The notes beneath the pieces are model-generated. The model made no database searches. It had not been told where the DNA came from and was given only the letters and a program-made list of their open reading frames with translations. A DNA stretch of 64,000 nucleotides, from positions 1-64,000 of the forward strand of contig VGUJ01000009.1 in assembly GCA_016874235.1 (NCBI GenBank), given 5' to 3'. Shown here piece by piece: positions 46,421 to 54,240 of this stretch. The translations under genes were made by a program, and so were the position numbers. The DNA is from Gammaproteobacteria bacterium. Its GTDB lineage: Bacteria; Pseudomonadota; Gammaproteobacteria; Steroidobacterales; Steroidobacteraceae. The stretch's first letter is position 1; every line of letters begins with the position of its first letter.

Positions 46421-46812
46421 CACACCACGCGTTGAGCACCCATCACGATGAGGCACACGCAGCTGCCGAAGCCGATGAGCCAGGTCAGTGATCGCAAGGT
46501 CGACAGATCGGCGACGTAACACGCCACGTAGGCAATACGGGATACCAAGAAAATCGACGCAATCAGTCCGACGGAAGCCGGATCGACGCCCCCGATGAAC
46601 GCGGCGGCTAACCCTGCGAGATACGTCGCAAGTGCTTCCCAGGAGTTGGCCTGAGCGGCATTCGCGCGCGCCTGATATCCGGTACGGCGTGCGAGCCACT
46701 CACGCGGATTGGCATTGTCATACCGATCGTTTCCGCCACTGAACTTCGCGATTCCCCCGCAAATGATGGGCATGAGCATTGCAGCCAGCAGAATCCAGAG
46801 TGCCGTTGCCAT
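46420..46812 (-). CDS. MAPEG-family membrane protein
   Basis: The 130-residue protein has four predicted membrane helices (MATALWILLAAMLMPIICGG at the start, GFGSCVCLIVMGAQ at the end) and the MAPEG-like segment RRTGYQARANAAQANSWEAL with conserved Arg, Ala-Asn and Glu. MAPEG members conjugate or isomerise with glutathione at membranes; bacterial functions are mostly unknown. GGAGG lies eight bases before the ATG. The stop shares one base with the M32 start. Confidence 0.88.
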   Translation of the reverse strand: MATALWILLAAMLMPIICGGIAKFSGGNDRYDNANPREWLARRTGYQARANAAQANSWEALATYLAGLAAAFIGGVDPASVGLIASIFLVSRIAYVACYVADLSTLRSLTWLIGFGSCVCLIVMGAQRVV

Positions 46813-46883
46813 GATGAAATCCTCCGTTTGTTGTTGACGTTATCTTCGGACCACAAAATCTTTGCCGCGCGGACGCGCAGAAG

Positions 46884-46982
46884 TCAGCGCGAAGGCCAGG
46901 TCGCGGCGTACCATCCAATCGCAATCGACACCACGATGAGCATCGTCACGACGATCACCAGCACGATTCGCCCGAACGTCAT
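46884..46982 (-). CDS. 32-residue single-helix membrane protein
   Basis: This small reading frame begins MTFGRIVLVIVVTMLIVVSI and ends GWYAATWPSR, a short cytosolic start, one hydrophobic helix of about 20 residues and a Trp/Tyr/Arg end. The ATG at 46982 has a textbook ribosome site, AAGGAG with eight bases spacing, located in the 12 bases after the LEA14-like gene. It is thus likely translated from the same message. The function is unknown; one-helix proteins of this kind often bind membrane partners. Confidence 0.65.
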   Translation of the reverse strand: MTFGRIVLVIVVTMLIVVSIAIGWYAATWPSR

Positions 46983-46994
46983 CCGGCGAACTCC

Positions 46995-47459
46995 TTATCG
47001 CAACGACAACTGACCCTTCTCGTTGAAGGGCACGGTTCTGATGAGTCCGCTGTCGAGCTTCACTTCACCGCGTAGCTGGTACGTGATCTCGTTCGGCGCC
47101 CCACCCGTCTGGCGGGCCCGCTCGAGCAACTTGAGCAACGTTCCTGCGAGATTCGCCGTCACGAGCATGTCGAACTCGGCTTCGCCCCGCGCCGGCACCA
47201 CGAAACTGCTTCCAGAGAGTCCTCGACCTAACTCTTCACCACCCAACTCGATCGTGTAGGTGATGCCCCGAACCCGAAGCTCGCGATCGTTGGGATTTTG
47301 GACGCGCATGCGTGCGCGCAGCCGCTGCTCAAAAAGATCGCCCTTCACGAGCTCGACGTTCGCCACGGCGAGCTTGGGCGCTTCGAGCCGTGGCCCCAAC
47401 GCACCGCAAGCCGGCAGCAGCGCAGTCAGTACAAGAAGGACAAGTCGCTTGCGAATCAC
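46995..47459 (-). CDS. LEA14/WHy-domain lipoprotein
   Basis: The 154-residue protein begins with a lipoprotein signal ending LTALLPACG (Cys near residue 18) and has the LEA_2 (Water stress/Hypersensitive) beta-sandwich: LAVANVELVKGDLFEQRLRA, MRVQNPNDRELRVRGITYTI, GEELGRGLSG. The GTG at 47459 gives a proper lipobox position; a longer GTG reading from 47540 would put 27 residues before it. LEA14-type proteins protect against desiccation or act in envelope stability. It leads the minus-strand run that ends with the ATP-grasp gene. Confidence 0.8.
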   Translation of the reverse strand: MIRKRLVLLVLTALLPACGALGPRLEAPKLAVANVELVKGDLFEQRLRARMRVQNPNDRELRVRGITYTIELGGEELGRGLSGSSFVVPARGEAEFDMLVTANLAGTLLKLLERARQTGGAPNEITYQLRGEVKLDSGLIRTVPFNEKGQLSLR

Positions 47460-47563
47460 GAACAGGATTCCCGCAACGTGGACCAAGAACACCACAAGTC
47501 TACTCGCTACCTCGGGGCGGAAGTAGGCTCGAGATGACACATCCCAATCCTTTGGAGTCCCCC

Positions 47564-47941
47564 ATGTTTGGTCACGTACAACACGCCCTGCTGCGCATTG
47601 CGATCTGCCTGATTGTCACGCTCGGTGGCACAACGCTCGCGGCGCAGCAGGCCCCCATCAACACGGGCGAAACCGGCGGTCATTGTCGCTTCAATCTTCA
47701 GAACCAATGGGCGGGACCGTATAAGGCCTGCATCGACCCGTCGACGGCCGTTCAATGTGACGAGACTGGCAAGCGCGATCAGAACAGCGGCGCCACCTTT
47801 GCGCCGGGAGCTTGCCCGGCGCCGGGCCGAGTGGGGACCTGTGCGAAATCCGACGCCTCGGTGCATTACTACGACGGTGAGGCGAGCAGCATCGAGGTGG
47901 GCTGCGGGTTTCAGGGGGGCACTTGGAAAGCAGGAAGCTGA
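47564..47941 (+). CDS. Small secreted six-cysteine protein
   Basis: I do not recognise this 125-residue protein. It has a signal peptide (MFGHVQHALLRIAICLIVTL to about LAAQQ) and a mature part of about 95 residues with six cysteines (GGHCRF, KACID, VQCDE, GACPAP, GTCAKS, VGCGFQ), enough for three disulfides. The ATG at 47564 has GGAG six bases upstream; an in-frame ATG at 47534 would add ten residues and is less likely. It is divergent from the LEA lipoprotein and is followed at once by an AT-rich stretch. Confidence 0.7.
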   Translation: MFGHVQHALLRIAICLIVTLGGTTLAAQQAPINTGETGGHCRFNLQNQWAGPYKACIDPSTAVQCDETGKRDQNSGATFAPGACPAPGRVGTCAKSDASVHYYDGEASSIEVGCGFQGGTWKAGS

Positions 47942-48000
47942 CTAACACTTGATAGTTAATATTAATTAGTTAACAATATCAATTATTGAATACTAATCAC
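47941..48000. other. AT-rich island with dyads, probable PadR promoter/operator
   Basis: By direct count only 12 of these 60 bases are G or C, in an otherwise GC-rich region. It contains the palindrome TTAATATTAA and the dyad CAAT-N7-ATTG, where the right arm includes the TTG start proposed for the PadR gene. This could be the promoter and autoregulatory site of that gene. No clear -35/-10 pair could be fixed. Confidence 0.5.
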
Positions 48001-48366
48001 GGTCATCGATTTCAAAAGGATCTCAACGCCGGCACCCTGGCGCTCGTGCTGCTCGCCACCCTGGCGAGCAGCGACGAGGACCTCTACGGCTATGACCTCT
48101 CCCGTCGGCTGAGAAGCGTGGCACCCGAGGGTGAAAATCCGTTCGCCGACGGAAGTCTGTATCCCGTCCTCCGAAGCCTCTCTGCCGCGGGGTTGCTCTC
48201 GAGCCGAATCGTCCCGTCTTACTCTGGCCCACCGCGCCGCTATTACCGGATCACCGAACTTGGACGGCAGACCCTGGCGGAGTGGTCGGGCCGTTGGAAA
48301 GCGACGAGCGAATTGGTCGACAACTGCCTCGGCGGTCGCTTCCCGCGTATGCTCGAAACAGAATGA
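47986..48366 (+). CDS. PadR-family transcriptional regulator
   Basis: The 126-residue protein has the PadR winged helix: LNAGTLALVLLATLASSDED, LYGYDLSRRLRSV, the signature GSLYPVLRSLSAAGLLSSR, and GPPRRYYRITELGRQTLAEW. The only in-frame start before the domain is a TTG at 47986 inside the AT-rich island, with no ribosome site, so the start is uncertain and may be leaderless. The stop overlaps the DUF192 start (ATGA). Its target is unknown; many PadR proteins control a neighbouring membrane or secreted protein. Confidence 0.85.
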   Translation: MNTNHGHRFQKDLNAGTLALVLLATLASSDEDLYGYDLSRRLRSVAPEGENPFADGSLYPVLRSLSAAGLLSSRIVPSYSGPPRRYYRITELGRQTLAEWSGRWKATSELVDNCLGGRFPRMLETE

Positions 48367-48842
48367 AAAAAACGTTCGTCATCTGGGCTGTCTTTCTTTT
48401 CAGCGCGCTTCTGGGCGCCGAGCCCGCGCTGCAAGATCTGTCGACCTTCCCGAAAGGCCAGGTCACCGTTCGAAGCGCGAACGGGCCGCAGTACTTCGAT
48501 GTCTGGATCGCGGATTCTCCGGACCGTCATCGCCAAGGCCTGATGTTCGTGCGCGACCTGCCGGCTTCGCAGGGTATGTTGTTCGTCAACGAGGCTCCGC
48601 GAGTCGTCTCGTTTTGGATGAAGAACACTTTCATTCCGCTCGACATCCTGTTCTTTGACGTGCGAGGGCGCCTGGTCGCCGTATTCGAAAATACGACGCC
48701 GCAATCTTTGGACCCCATCGGTCCCGACGAACCGGTCAAATGGATACTCGAATTGCGGGGCGGCGAAAGCGCGAAACGCGGTTTCAAGCGAGGCGATGTC
48801 ATGCAGTACTCTGCACGCACCCCGCCTCAGCGCACCGACTGA
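48363..48842 (+). CDS. DUF192 secreted protein
   Basis: The 159-residue protein has a signal peptide (MKKTFVIWAVFLFSALLGAE) and a DUF192 beta-barrel: DVWIADSPDRHRQGLMFVRD, MLFVNEAPRVVSFWMKNTFI and PLDILFFDVRGRLVAVFENT. The MF..WMKNT core is diagnostic. The function is unknown. It is coupled to the PadR gene by an ATGA overlap. Confidence 0.9.
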   Translation: MKKTFVIWAVFLFSALLGAEPALQDLSTFPKGQVTVRSANGPQYFDVWIADSPDRHRQGLMFVRDLPASQGMLFVNEAPRVVSFWMKNTFIPLDILFFDVRGRLVAVFENTTPQSLDPIGPDEPVKWILELRGGESAKRGFKRGDVMQYSARTPPQRTD

Positions 48843-48859
48843 TCGGCGCTTAAAAGAAA

Positions 48860-49171
48860 TTACTCGAGTGCGCGCAATACGCGCTCGAGGTACTCCGCTT
48901 GTAGACGGCTGCGCGCCGTGGCGTCGGCGGACTCGGGTACGAACGCATCCACATCGCCCTGACCGACGAGCTCGCGACGGGTCAGTACACGCTCGAGGGC
49001 ATCGAGACGCGAACGGGTGACGGCGAGTTCGGTCACCAGCGCGAGCGTTACACCGTAGAGCCGATCGAGCATCGGGTCATCGGTGAACTGAGGAGCTTCC
49101 GGACGGCGCCCCGCTTCTGCGGGGGTCGCATGCGGGATGGGGTCAGCGATCTGCGGGAGGGAGTGATCCAT
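48860..49171 (-). CDS. Hypothetical protein, predicted helical
   Basis: I do not recognise this 103-residue protein. After a Pro-rich start (MDHSLPQIADPIPHATPAEA) come two long amphipathic helices, LYGVTLALVTELAVTRSRLD and RSRLQAEYLERVLRAL, suggestive of a coiled coil. It follows the methyltransferase gene by seven bases on the same strand, so the two are probably co-transcribed. The ATG at 49171 is chosen because upstream residues are basic and belong to the neighbour in another frame. Confidence 0.65.
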   Translation of the reverse strand: MDHSLPQIADPIPHATPAEAGRRPEAPQFTDDPMLDRLYGVTLALVTELAVTRSRLDALERVLTRRELVGQGDVDAFVPESADATARSRLQAEYLERVLRALE

Positions 49172-49178
49172 GTCCGTG

Positions 49179-50369
49179 CTATCCAAGTGCGGCGATTCCT
49201 TTCGCCGCTTGCCACGCACCCACCACATACCACGAGGGCGCTCGTCCGAAATCTTCGTTTTTGAGGGTCGTCTGCGACGGCGGTAAAGCCGCGCATCGCG
49301 ACTCGAATACATTCCCCGCGCCGAAGCCTGCCTTCACGAGCAGGGCCGGCAAGTCCGACTCATGCAACGCACTCCAGAACGGCTCGTTGTTGAACCGACC
49401 ATCCCAATCGCGCATGAATTGCTCGAATGGATCGAGGCCGCGATAGGGCGGCTGCTCGAGATGTACCGTCAGACCGCCCGCGCGCAACAGGCGATGAGCC
49501 TCGGAAAAAATTCGCGGTAACGCCTGGCGAGAGGTCTCGTGCAAGACCATCGTCGTGAAGACGAGATCGCAGGAGCTGTCTTCGATCGGTGAGTCGGTCG
49601 CATCGGCTTGCAGGAACGTTACATCGGATACGCCGAGCGATCGGGCGCGCGCATGGCCGTAGCGCAGCATGGGTGCTGCCACATCGATCGCGATGATCTC
49701 GGCCTCCGGAAAAGCCGCGCGCAACGGCAAGGTGTTGTGTCCGAGTCCGCAGCCGAGATCGACGATACGACGCGGTTTGAACTGCGGATGCTCGCGCCTC
49801 AACCAATCGACCAGCGCTCTGCCTGCGGCATCGTTCCAAGGTCCGGCCGCTCCACCCGTCGTGGCATACATGCCGGCGTCGTAGTTCGCCGGATTCGTCA
49901 CGTCATCGGTCATGCGCTCGGCGGTATAACCGCCCCGCATCAGGTGAGTATCGACCGCCGATACATAACGAGGTGGCTCGAGCGTTGGGTCGAGTTTCAG
50001 AGTGTCGGCGCCCTCGTTGGCCGACTTCGCACGATCACGTAGCGACTCCGCCTCTCGCGCGACGAGTTGTCGACCGGCGTGCTGGCGAATCTCCATGGTG
50101 TTGCGACGCACGAGGCTGAAGACTCGATACGCAGGCTCCTGTCGCATTGCCTCAGCCACTTCGTGCCGATCCACCGGATCTCGGCCGTGCCTTAGGCGGA
50201 AGGACTGCCGCGCTCGGGACTCGTACGCCGTCTTCACCTTCGGCGACAGGGATTGAGCGATCTGGGCATTGAGATGAGCCACGATGTCGAAACGCACCAT
50301 CTCGTCGTGCGTCGCCGCTGGCAGCAGCCCGTGCCGTCCGATCGTGTGCCAAGGCGAGGGAAAACTCAT
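49179..50369 (-). CDS. Class I SAM-dependent methyltransferase
   Basis: The 396-residue protein has a long N-terminal helical part (about residues 1-185) and a C-terminal methyltransferase domain with RRIVDLGCGLGHNTLPLR, IIAIDVAAPMLRYG, ATDSPIEDSSCDLVFTTMVL and the LRAGGLTVHLEQPP strand. The substrate is unknown. It is divergent from an NhaR-like regulator across 88 bases carrying two dyads, so that regulator is a likely controller. A small hypothetical gene follows closely. Confidence 0.85.
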   Translation of the reverse strand: MSFPSPWHTIGRHGLLPAATHDEMVRFDIVAHLNAQIAQSLSPKVKTAYESRARQSFRLRHGRDPVDRHEVAEAMRQEPAYRVFSLVRRNTMEIRQHAGRQLVAREAESLRDRAKSANEGADTLKLDPTLEPPRYVSAVDTHLMRGGYTAERMTDDVTNPANYDAGMYATTGGAAGPWNDAAGRALVDWLRREHPQFKPRRIVDLGCGLGHNTLPLRAAFPEAEIIAIDVAAPMLRYGHARARSLGVSDVTFLQADATDSPIEDSSCDLVFTTMVLHETSRQALPRIFSEAHRLLRAGGLTVHLEQPPYRGLDPFEQFMRDWDGRFNNEPFWSALHESDLPALLVKAGFGAGNVFESRCAALPPSQTTLKNEDFGRAPSWYVVGAWQAAKGIAALG

Positions 50370-50398
50370 GGGCGGAGGCTAAACCCACCCCCTCATTA

Positions 50399-50440
50399 CG
50401 GAAAAATCGATTATTCTTCATTAATACTTCGTTTTTTCCG
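50399..50440. promoter_or_regulatory. Probable LysR-type operator in divergent promoter region
   Basis: An inverted repeat with eight-base arms CGGAAAAA (50399-50406) and TTTTTCCG (50433-50440) encloses a second dyad, TATT-N7-AATA (50412-50426), which has the T-N11-A form of LysR-family sites. The region is AT-rich and lies between the methyltransferase and regulator start codons. Confidence 0.6.
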
Positions 50441-50457
50441 AATATATCCCTCAACCC

Positions 50458-51489
50458 ATGCGCCACCTCAACTACACCCACCTGCTCTACTTTTGGACCG
50501 TCGTTCGCGAGGGCGGCGTGGCGTCCGCCGCGGCGGCCCTCCACATCACGCCCCAAACGGTCAGCGGTCAGATCAAACTCCTTGAAGACCAGCTCCAAGG
50601 CGCCTTGCTGGAGCGTCAGGGGCGGCGCCTCGTCCCGACGGAACTCGGTCGGATCACCTACGCCTACGCCGAAGAAATCTTTCCCAAGGGCCTCGAACTC
50701 GCCAGCGTGCTGCGAGGGGCTCGGACTCGCGGTAGTCGCGCGGTCTCGATCGGCGTCGCCGATGCCGTGCCCAAGCTCGTCACGTTTCGAGTACTCGAAC
50801 CCTTACTGGCAGGTGACGGTCGATTTCACGTGACCTGTCACGAAGCGCCGTTGCCCGCCCTGATGGCCGACCTCGCAGCCCACCGTCTCGATCTCGTACT
50901 CGCCACCAGTGCTGCACCGACCGATACACCGATCAAGGCCTTCAGTCATTTACTGGGCGAGTCGGAAATTGGGTTCTTCGCCGCCAAGACGCTCGCCGCC
51001 AAGCTGCAACCCGACTTTCCACGAAGCCTGAATGACGCGCCCATGCTCTTGCCGACCGACCGCAGCGCCAATCGACGAGTCCTTGAGGCCTGGTTCGAGC
51101 GAGAGGGCGTCACGCCACGCATCGTCGGCGAGCTCGACGACAGCGCACTCGTCAAAACCTTTGCTCAACATGGCGTCGGTGCGTTCGCCGCACCCTTGGC
51201 AATCGAGGGGGAAATTCTTAGGCAGTACGGAGTGGTGAGCTTCGGTCGGATAGACGAACCGAAGGCGCGTTTCTACGCCATCTCGACAGAGCGACGAATC
51301 AAGCATCCGGCCGTCGCCATCATCACCGAGGCGGCGCGAACTGAACTCTTCTCATCCGGGGATACAGCGAGGGACGAGGAAACGACAGGACGTGACCGAA
51401 GCGTCGCGTATTCCTCGGCAGCGCCGCCCGTGGCGCCGATCAATCGACCCGGCTCGTCGAAACCTGCTCGAGCTCGCCGCGCTCGCTGA
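50458..51489 (+). CDS. NhaR-like LysR-family transcriptional regulator
   Basis: The 343-residue protein has an N-terminal winged helix, LNYTHLLYFWTVVREGGVAS, then AALHITPQTVSGQIKLLEDQ, very close to NhaR, the sodium/proton-antiporter regulator of E. coli, and a periplasmic-binding-like effector domain (ADAVPKLVTFRVLEPLLAG). No nhaA is nearby; the divergent methyltransferase is the more likely local target. The last 35 residues or so are a Pro/Arg-rich tail, partly encoded opposite the CPXCG gene. Confidence 0.9.
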   Translation: MRHLNYTHLLYFWTVVREGGVASAAAALHITPQTVSGQIKLLEDQLQGALLERQGRRLVPTELGRITYAYAEEIFPKGLELASVLRGARTRGSRAVSIGVADAVPKLVTFRVLEPLLAGDGRFHVTCHEAPLPALMADLAAHRLDLVLATSAAPTDTPIKAFSHLLGESEIGFFAAKTLAAKLQPDFPRSLNDAPMLLPTDRSANRRVLEAWFEREGVTPRIVGELDDSALVKTFAQHGVGAFAAPLAIEGEILRQYGVVSFGRIDEPKARFYAISTERRIKHPAVAIITEAARTELFSSGDTARDEETTGRDRSVAYSSAAPPVAPINRPGSSKPARARRAR

Positions 51490-51739
51490 CCTCGAGTCTC
51501 ACCTCGATGGGCCTGCAACACACCTGACAATCTTCGATGTAGCTACGGGACGCATCGGTGAGATCGAGCATCGAACCGTACGGCTCGCCACACCACGGGC
51601 ATTGCAGCTCGACGAAAACCCCGAGCTCGGAGGTCGCAGCCGAATTATCCCCGGGCTCGAATACAGGTTCGAGACCATAGAGCTCATCGATCGTCGCCGG
51701 ATCGAGTGACATCACTTGGGATATCAAAGGCTTTCGCAT
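51440..51739 (-). CDS. CPXCG-motif cysteine-rich protein
   Basis: The 99-residue protein carries LQCPWCGEPYGSMLDLTDAS and YIEDCQVCCRPIEVRLEV, the two cysteine knuckles of the CPXCG family, probably a structural zinc site. An N-terminal part of about 45 residues (SLDPATIDELYGLEPVFEPG) is longer than in many relatives. TATCAT lies exactly six bases before the ATG on the minus strand, so the mRNA may be leaderless. The end overlaps the LysR gene tail to tail by 50 bases. Confidence 0.85.
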   Translation of the reverse strand: MRKPLISQVMSLDPATIDELYGLEPVFEPGDNSAATSELGVFVELQCPWCGEPYGSMLDLTDASRSYIEDCQVCCRPIEVRLEVSERGELEQVSTSRVD

Positions 51740-51789
51740 GACCCGATGATAAACTCGTACCGAAGTCGTAGGTATCAGGGGAGACTCTC

Positions 51790-52497
51790 ATGACAGGCGT
51801 GATCCGCTCAGCATACTTAGCCCCGATCGTCGCCCTCGCGCTCGTCGCGTCAGTGGCCGGGGGTAATCTTTGGGCCTCCTCAACGCCGACAGGAGAGTCG
51901 CTCACCACGAGTCACCGCGACTTCTGCACCCTCGTGCAACGCAAGCTGGTCGATACCTCCTTGCCGCTCATCAATAAAATCCAACCCTCCAAAGATGCAT
52001 TCACCGAGTCGAAGGCCGGTGCGAAGCCCGCCGAGACTCAACAATTTTCGGAGCGCGCCCCCGACGGTCGTTTACTCGGCATCTCATGCAAGACCAAGAG
52101 TGCCGATCACCTGAGGGCCGAGCACGGCGCCTCCGCCTCGAGGGACCCCGCGTTGCCACCCCGAAGCTGTCGAGATATCCATCGGGAGATGGTGGTTCAG
52201 CTTTGGGCCACCTTCGACAATGACGCGCGCGCGTCCTCCGCGTTCGCGCCTCACCGGGTCATGCTCGACGCCGATACCACGAGTTATACCGGCTCAGGCT
52301 GGATTGGCTCACCGGCCGAAGCCTACCTGGGCAACGACGGCACACTGCATCTTCGCGCGTCGGCACTCTTCGCCGAGTGGGAAGACTGGCGATGGAAGAT
52401 CATGCCGAAGAGCTTTCGTGGTAATCACTATTGCCATCTTGTTGCACCCGAGCGCATCCGCGCCCTGATGCGCGGCGAGGAACGACTCAGCCGTTGA
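51790..52497 (+). CDS. Secreted hypothetical protein
   Basis: I do not recognise this 235-residue protein. It has a signal peptide (MTGVIRSAYLAPIVALALVA to about LWASS) and four cysteines in the mature part (FCTLVQ, GISCKT, RSCRDI, NHYCHL). A GGGGAG site lies six bases before the ATG. It is divergent from the CPXCG gene and overlaps the OsmC gene tail to tail by 11 bases. No domain could be assigned. Confidence 0.7.
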   Translation: MTGVIRSAYLAPIVALALVASVAGGNLWASSTPTGESLTTSHRDFCTLVQRKLVDTSLPLINKIQPSKDAFTESKAGAKPAETQQFSERAPDGRLLGISCKTKSADHLRAEHGASASRDPALPPRSCRDIHREMVVQLWATFDNDARASSAFAPHRVMLDADTTSYTGSGWIGSPAEAYLGNDGTLHLRASALFAEWEDWRWKIMPKSFRGNHYCHLVAPERIRALMRGEERLSR

Positions 52498-52921
52498 TCA
52501 CGGTGATCTCGAGGTGCTTGCTCGCCTTGAGCGAACTCGAGATCAGGCACACCTGCTCGGCTTTCGCGAGCAGCGTGCGTGCGCGGTCATGATCCGCTCC
52601 TGCTGGAACCCTGAGCGTCGCGTGCACCGTGAACTCAGTGAATTGACTCACTCTCTCCACACGATCGAGCTTGCCCTCCACTTTGCACTCGAGATGCAGC
52701 CACTCAAAGCGTGACGCCGCCGCCACGGCTCGGAAGCTGAGCACCAAACAATCGACGAGCGCGGCGGTCAGCAAGGTCTCCGGAGACCATTTATCCCCTG
52801 GGCCGCCGAACTCCACGGGTGGTTCGCTCGGCAGAGTCGAGAGACCCGGCGAGTCGAGACTGACGGCACCTGAGACGCCAGCCGAGGCATTGACCGTATA
52901 GACGTGCGGGAAAGGGTGCAT
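52487..52921 (-). CDS. OsmC/Ohr-family peroxiredoxin-like protein
   Basis: The 144-residue protein has the OsmC fold: KWSPETLLTAALVDCLVLSF with one catalytic-type cysteine and VCLISSSLKASKHLEITV with the second. Members reduce organic hydroperoxides with thiol cofactors. GGAGG lies four bases before the ATG at 52921. It is divergent from the HMG-CoA reductase gene. Confidence 0.92.
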   Translation of the reverse strand: MHPFPHVYTVNASAGVSGAVSLDSPGLSTLPSEPPVEFGGPGDKWSPETLLTAALVDCLVLSFRAVAAASRFEWLHLECKVEGKLDRVERVSQFTEFTVHATLRVPAGADHDRARTLLAKAEQVCLISSSLKASKHLEITVING

Positions 52922-53034
52922 GAAACCTCCAAAAACGATGCGCGAACATGACGCGGCGTCATTATCCCGCAGGATGGGTCGGGGCGCAGACGATCCTGCT
53001 TGCTGCCACGTGCACTGGCGCTCAAAATGGCACG

Positions 53035-54240
53035 ATGACCGAGGAGACCCGCAGCGGCCCACGCCGACTTCCCGCCACGACGGACGCCTCTCGCGAGGCG
53101 CGAGATGAACGGCGCGTGCGTCTTCGCGAGCAAGGTATCGACATCGATGCTCTCAGCGGCCTCGCTCCTGAACTCGAACCCGAAAAACTCGCCGGAAGCA
53201 TCGAGGGTTTTGTCGGCTACGCGCAGATCCCGCTGGGCGTCGCCGGCCCGATACACATCAAAGGTCTGCATGCCTCGGGCGATTTCATGGTGCCGCTCGC
53301 CACCACCGAGGGCACGCTCGTCGCCTCGTTCCAGCACGCCTTCAACGTCATCAACCGGTGTGGTGGCGCGAACGCAGCCTGCAGCCGACAGCTCGTCGGT
53401 CGTGCGCCCTGCTTCGAATTCGTTGATCTGCCCACTGCCATGCGTGTCGCCGATTGGCTGCCTGCGCAGTTCGCATCCATGCAGCAGGCCGCAGCCTCGA
53501 CCTCGCGGTTCTGCAGACTGCAAGGTCAAAAAATATCGGTCCTCGGCAATACCGTTTACTTGATGCTCGAATACTCGACCGGTGATGCCGCCGGTCAAAA
53601 TATGGTGACGCTCGCCACTCAGGCGGTCTGTCAGCAATTGCTGCCGAGCATGCCCGCACAACCGGTGAGCTGGCTGCTCGAATCGGCGCTGTCGGGCGAT
53701 AAACGCTCGTCGGCTCAAGCCTTCCTCGGCGCTCGCGGGCGCAATGCCTCGGCTGAAATCATCATCCCGGCACGTACCGTCAGCCGGTACTGGCGTGCCG
53801 ACCCCGCTGCGATGGCGCGGTGTTGGGATCAGGCGGTTGCCGGCGCGGCCCAAACTGGCGCGGTGGGCTTGCAGGGCAATGTCGCTAACGGTCTCGCCGC
53901 ACTCTTCATCGCCTGCGGACAAGATGTCGCTTGCGTGTCCGAAGCGACCACCTCCATCACGCGTTTCGAAGTCACCGCGACCGGTGACCTCTATGCCTCC
54001 GTCACTTTGCCGAACCTCATCGTCGGTACCGTCGGCGGCGGAACCTTCCTGCCCACGGCTCGCGAATGTCTCGCCATGCTCGGGTGCACTGGAACCGGTA
54101 CGGCGGCGAAGTTCGCAGAGATTTGCGCGGTGCTCGCTCTCGCTGGCGAACTCTCGCTCATCGGTGCCATGGCGAGCGGTGCCTTCGCCAATGCCCATGC
54201 TTCGGGCGGCCGTAAAGGTCGCGGAACCGGCGACACCTGA
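53035..54240 (+). CDS. Hydroxymethylglutaryl-CoA reductase
   Basis: The 401-residue enzyme is related to class I HMG-CoA reductases, which use NADPH to make mevalonate. Marks are GFVGYAQIPLGVAGPIHIKG, LATTEGTLVASFQHAFN (catalytic Glu near 91), STGDAAGQNMVTLATQA, the DKRSS Lys near 223, ACGQDVACVSEA (Asp near 297), VGTVGGGTFLPTARECLAML and AGELSLIGAMASGAFANAHA (His near 388). The four catalytic residues have counterparts, but the usual N-A-H-A-A-N block is rewritten as LQGNVANGLAA. The ATG at 53035 has no clear ribosome site. An acyltransferase gene overlaps the end. No other mevalonate gene is in the window. Confidence 0.9.
   Translation: MTEETRSGPRRLPATTDASREARDERRVRLREQGIDIDALSGLAPELEPEKLAGSIEGFVGYAQIPLGVAGPIHIKGLHASGDFMVPLATTEGTLVASFQHAFNVINRCGGANAACSRQLVGRAPCFEFVDLPTAMRVADWLPAQFASMQQAAASTSRFCRLQGQKISVLGNTVYLMLEYSTGDAAGQNMVTLATQAVCQQLLPSMPAQPVSWLLESALSGDKRSSAQAFLGARGRNASAEIIIPARTVSRYWRADPAAMARCWDQAVAGAAQTGAVGLQGNVANGLAALFIACGQDVACVSEATTSITRFEVTATGDLYASVTLPNLIVGTVGGGTFLPTARECLAMLGCTGTGTAAKFAEICAVLALAGELSLIGAMASGAFANAHASGGRKGRGTGDT

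Noticed and set aside
52948-53034. Longer N-terminus for HMG-CoA reductase from an ATG at 52948
   Set aside because: The extra 29 residues match no family sequence and the ATG at 53035 gives the expected start; ribosome sites are weak at both, so some doubt remains.
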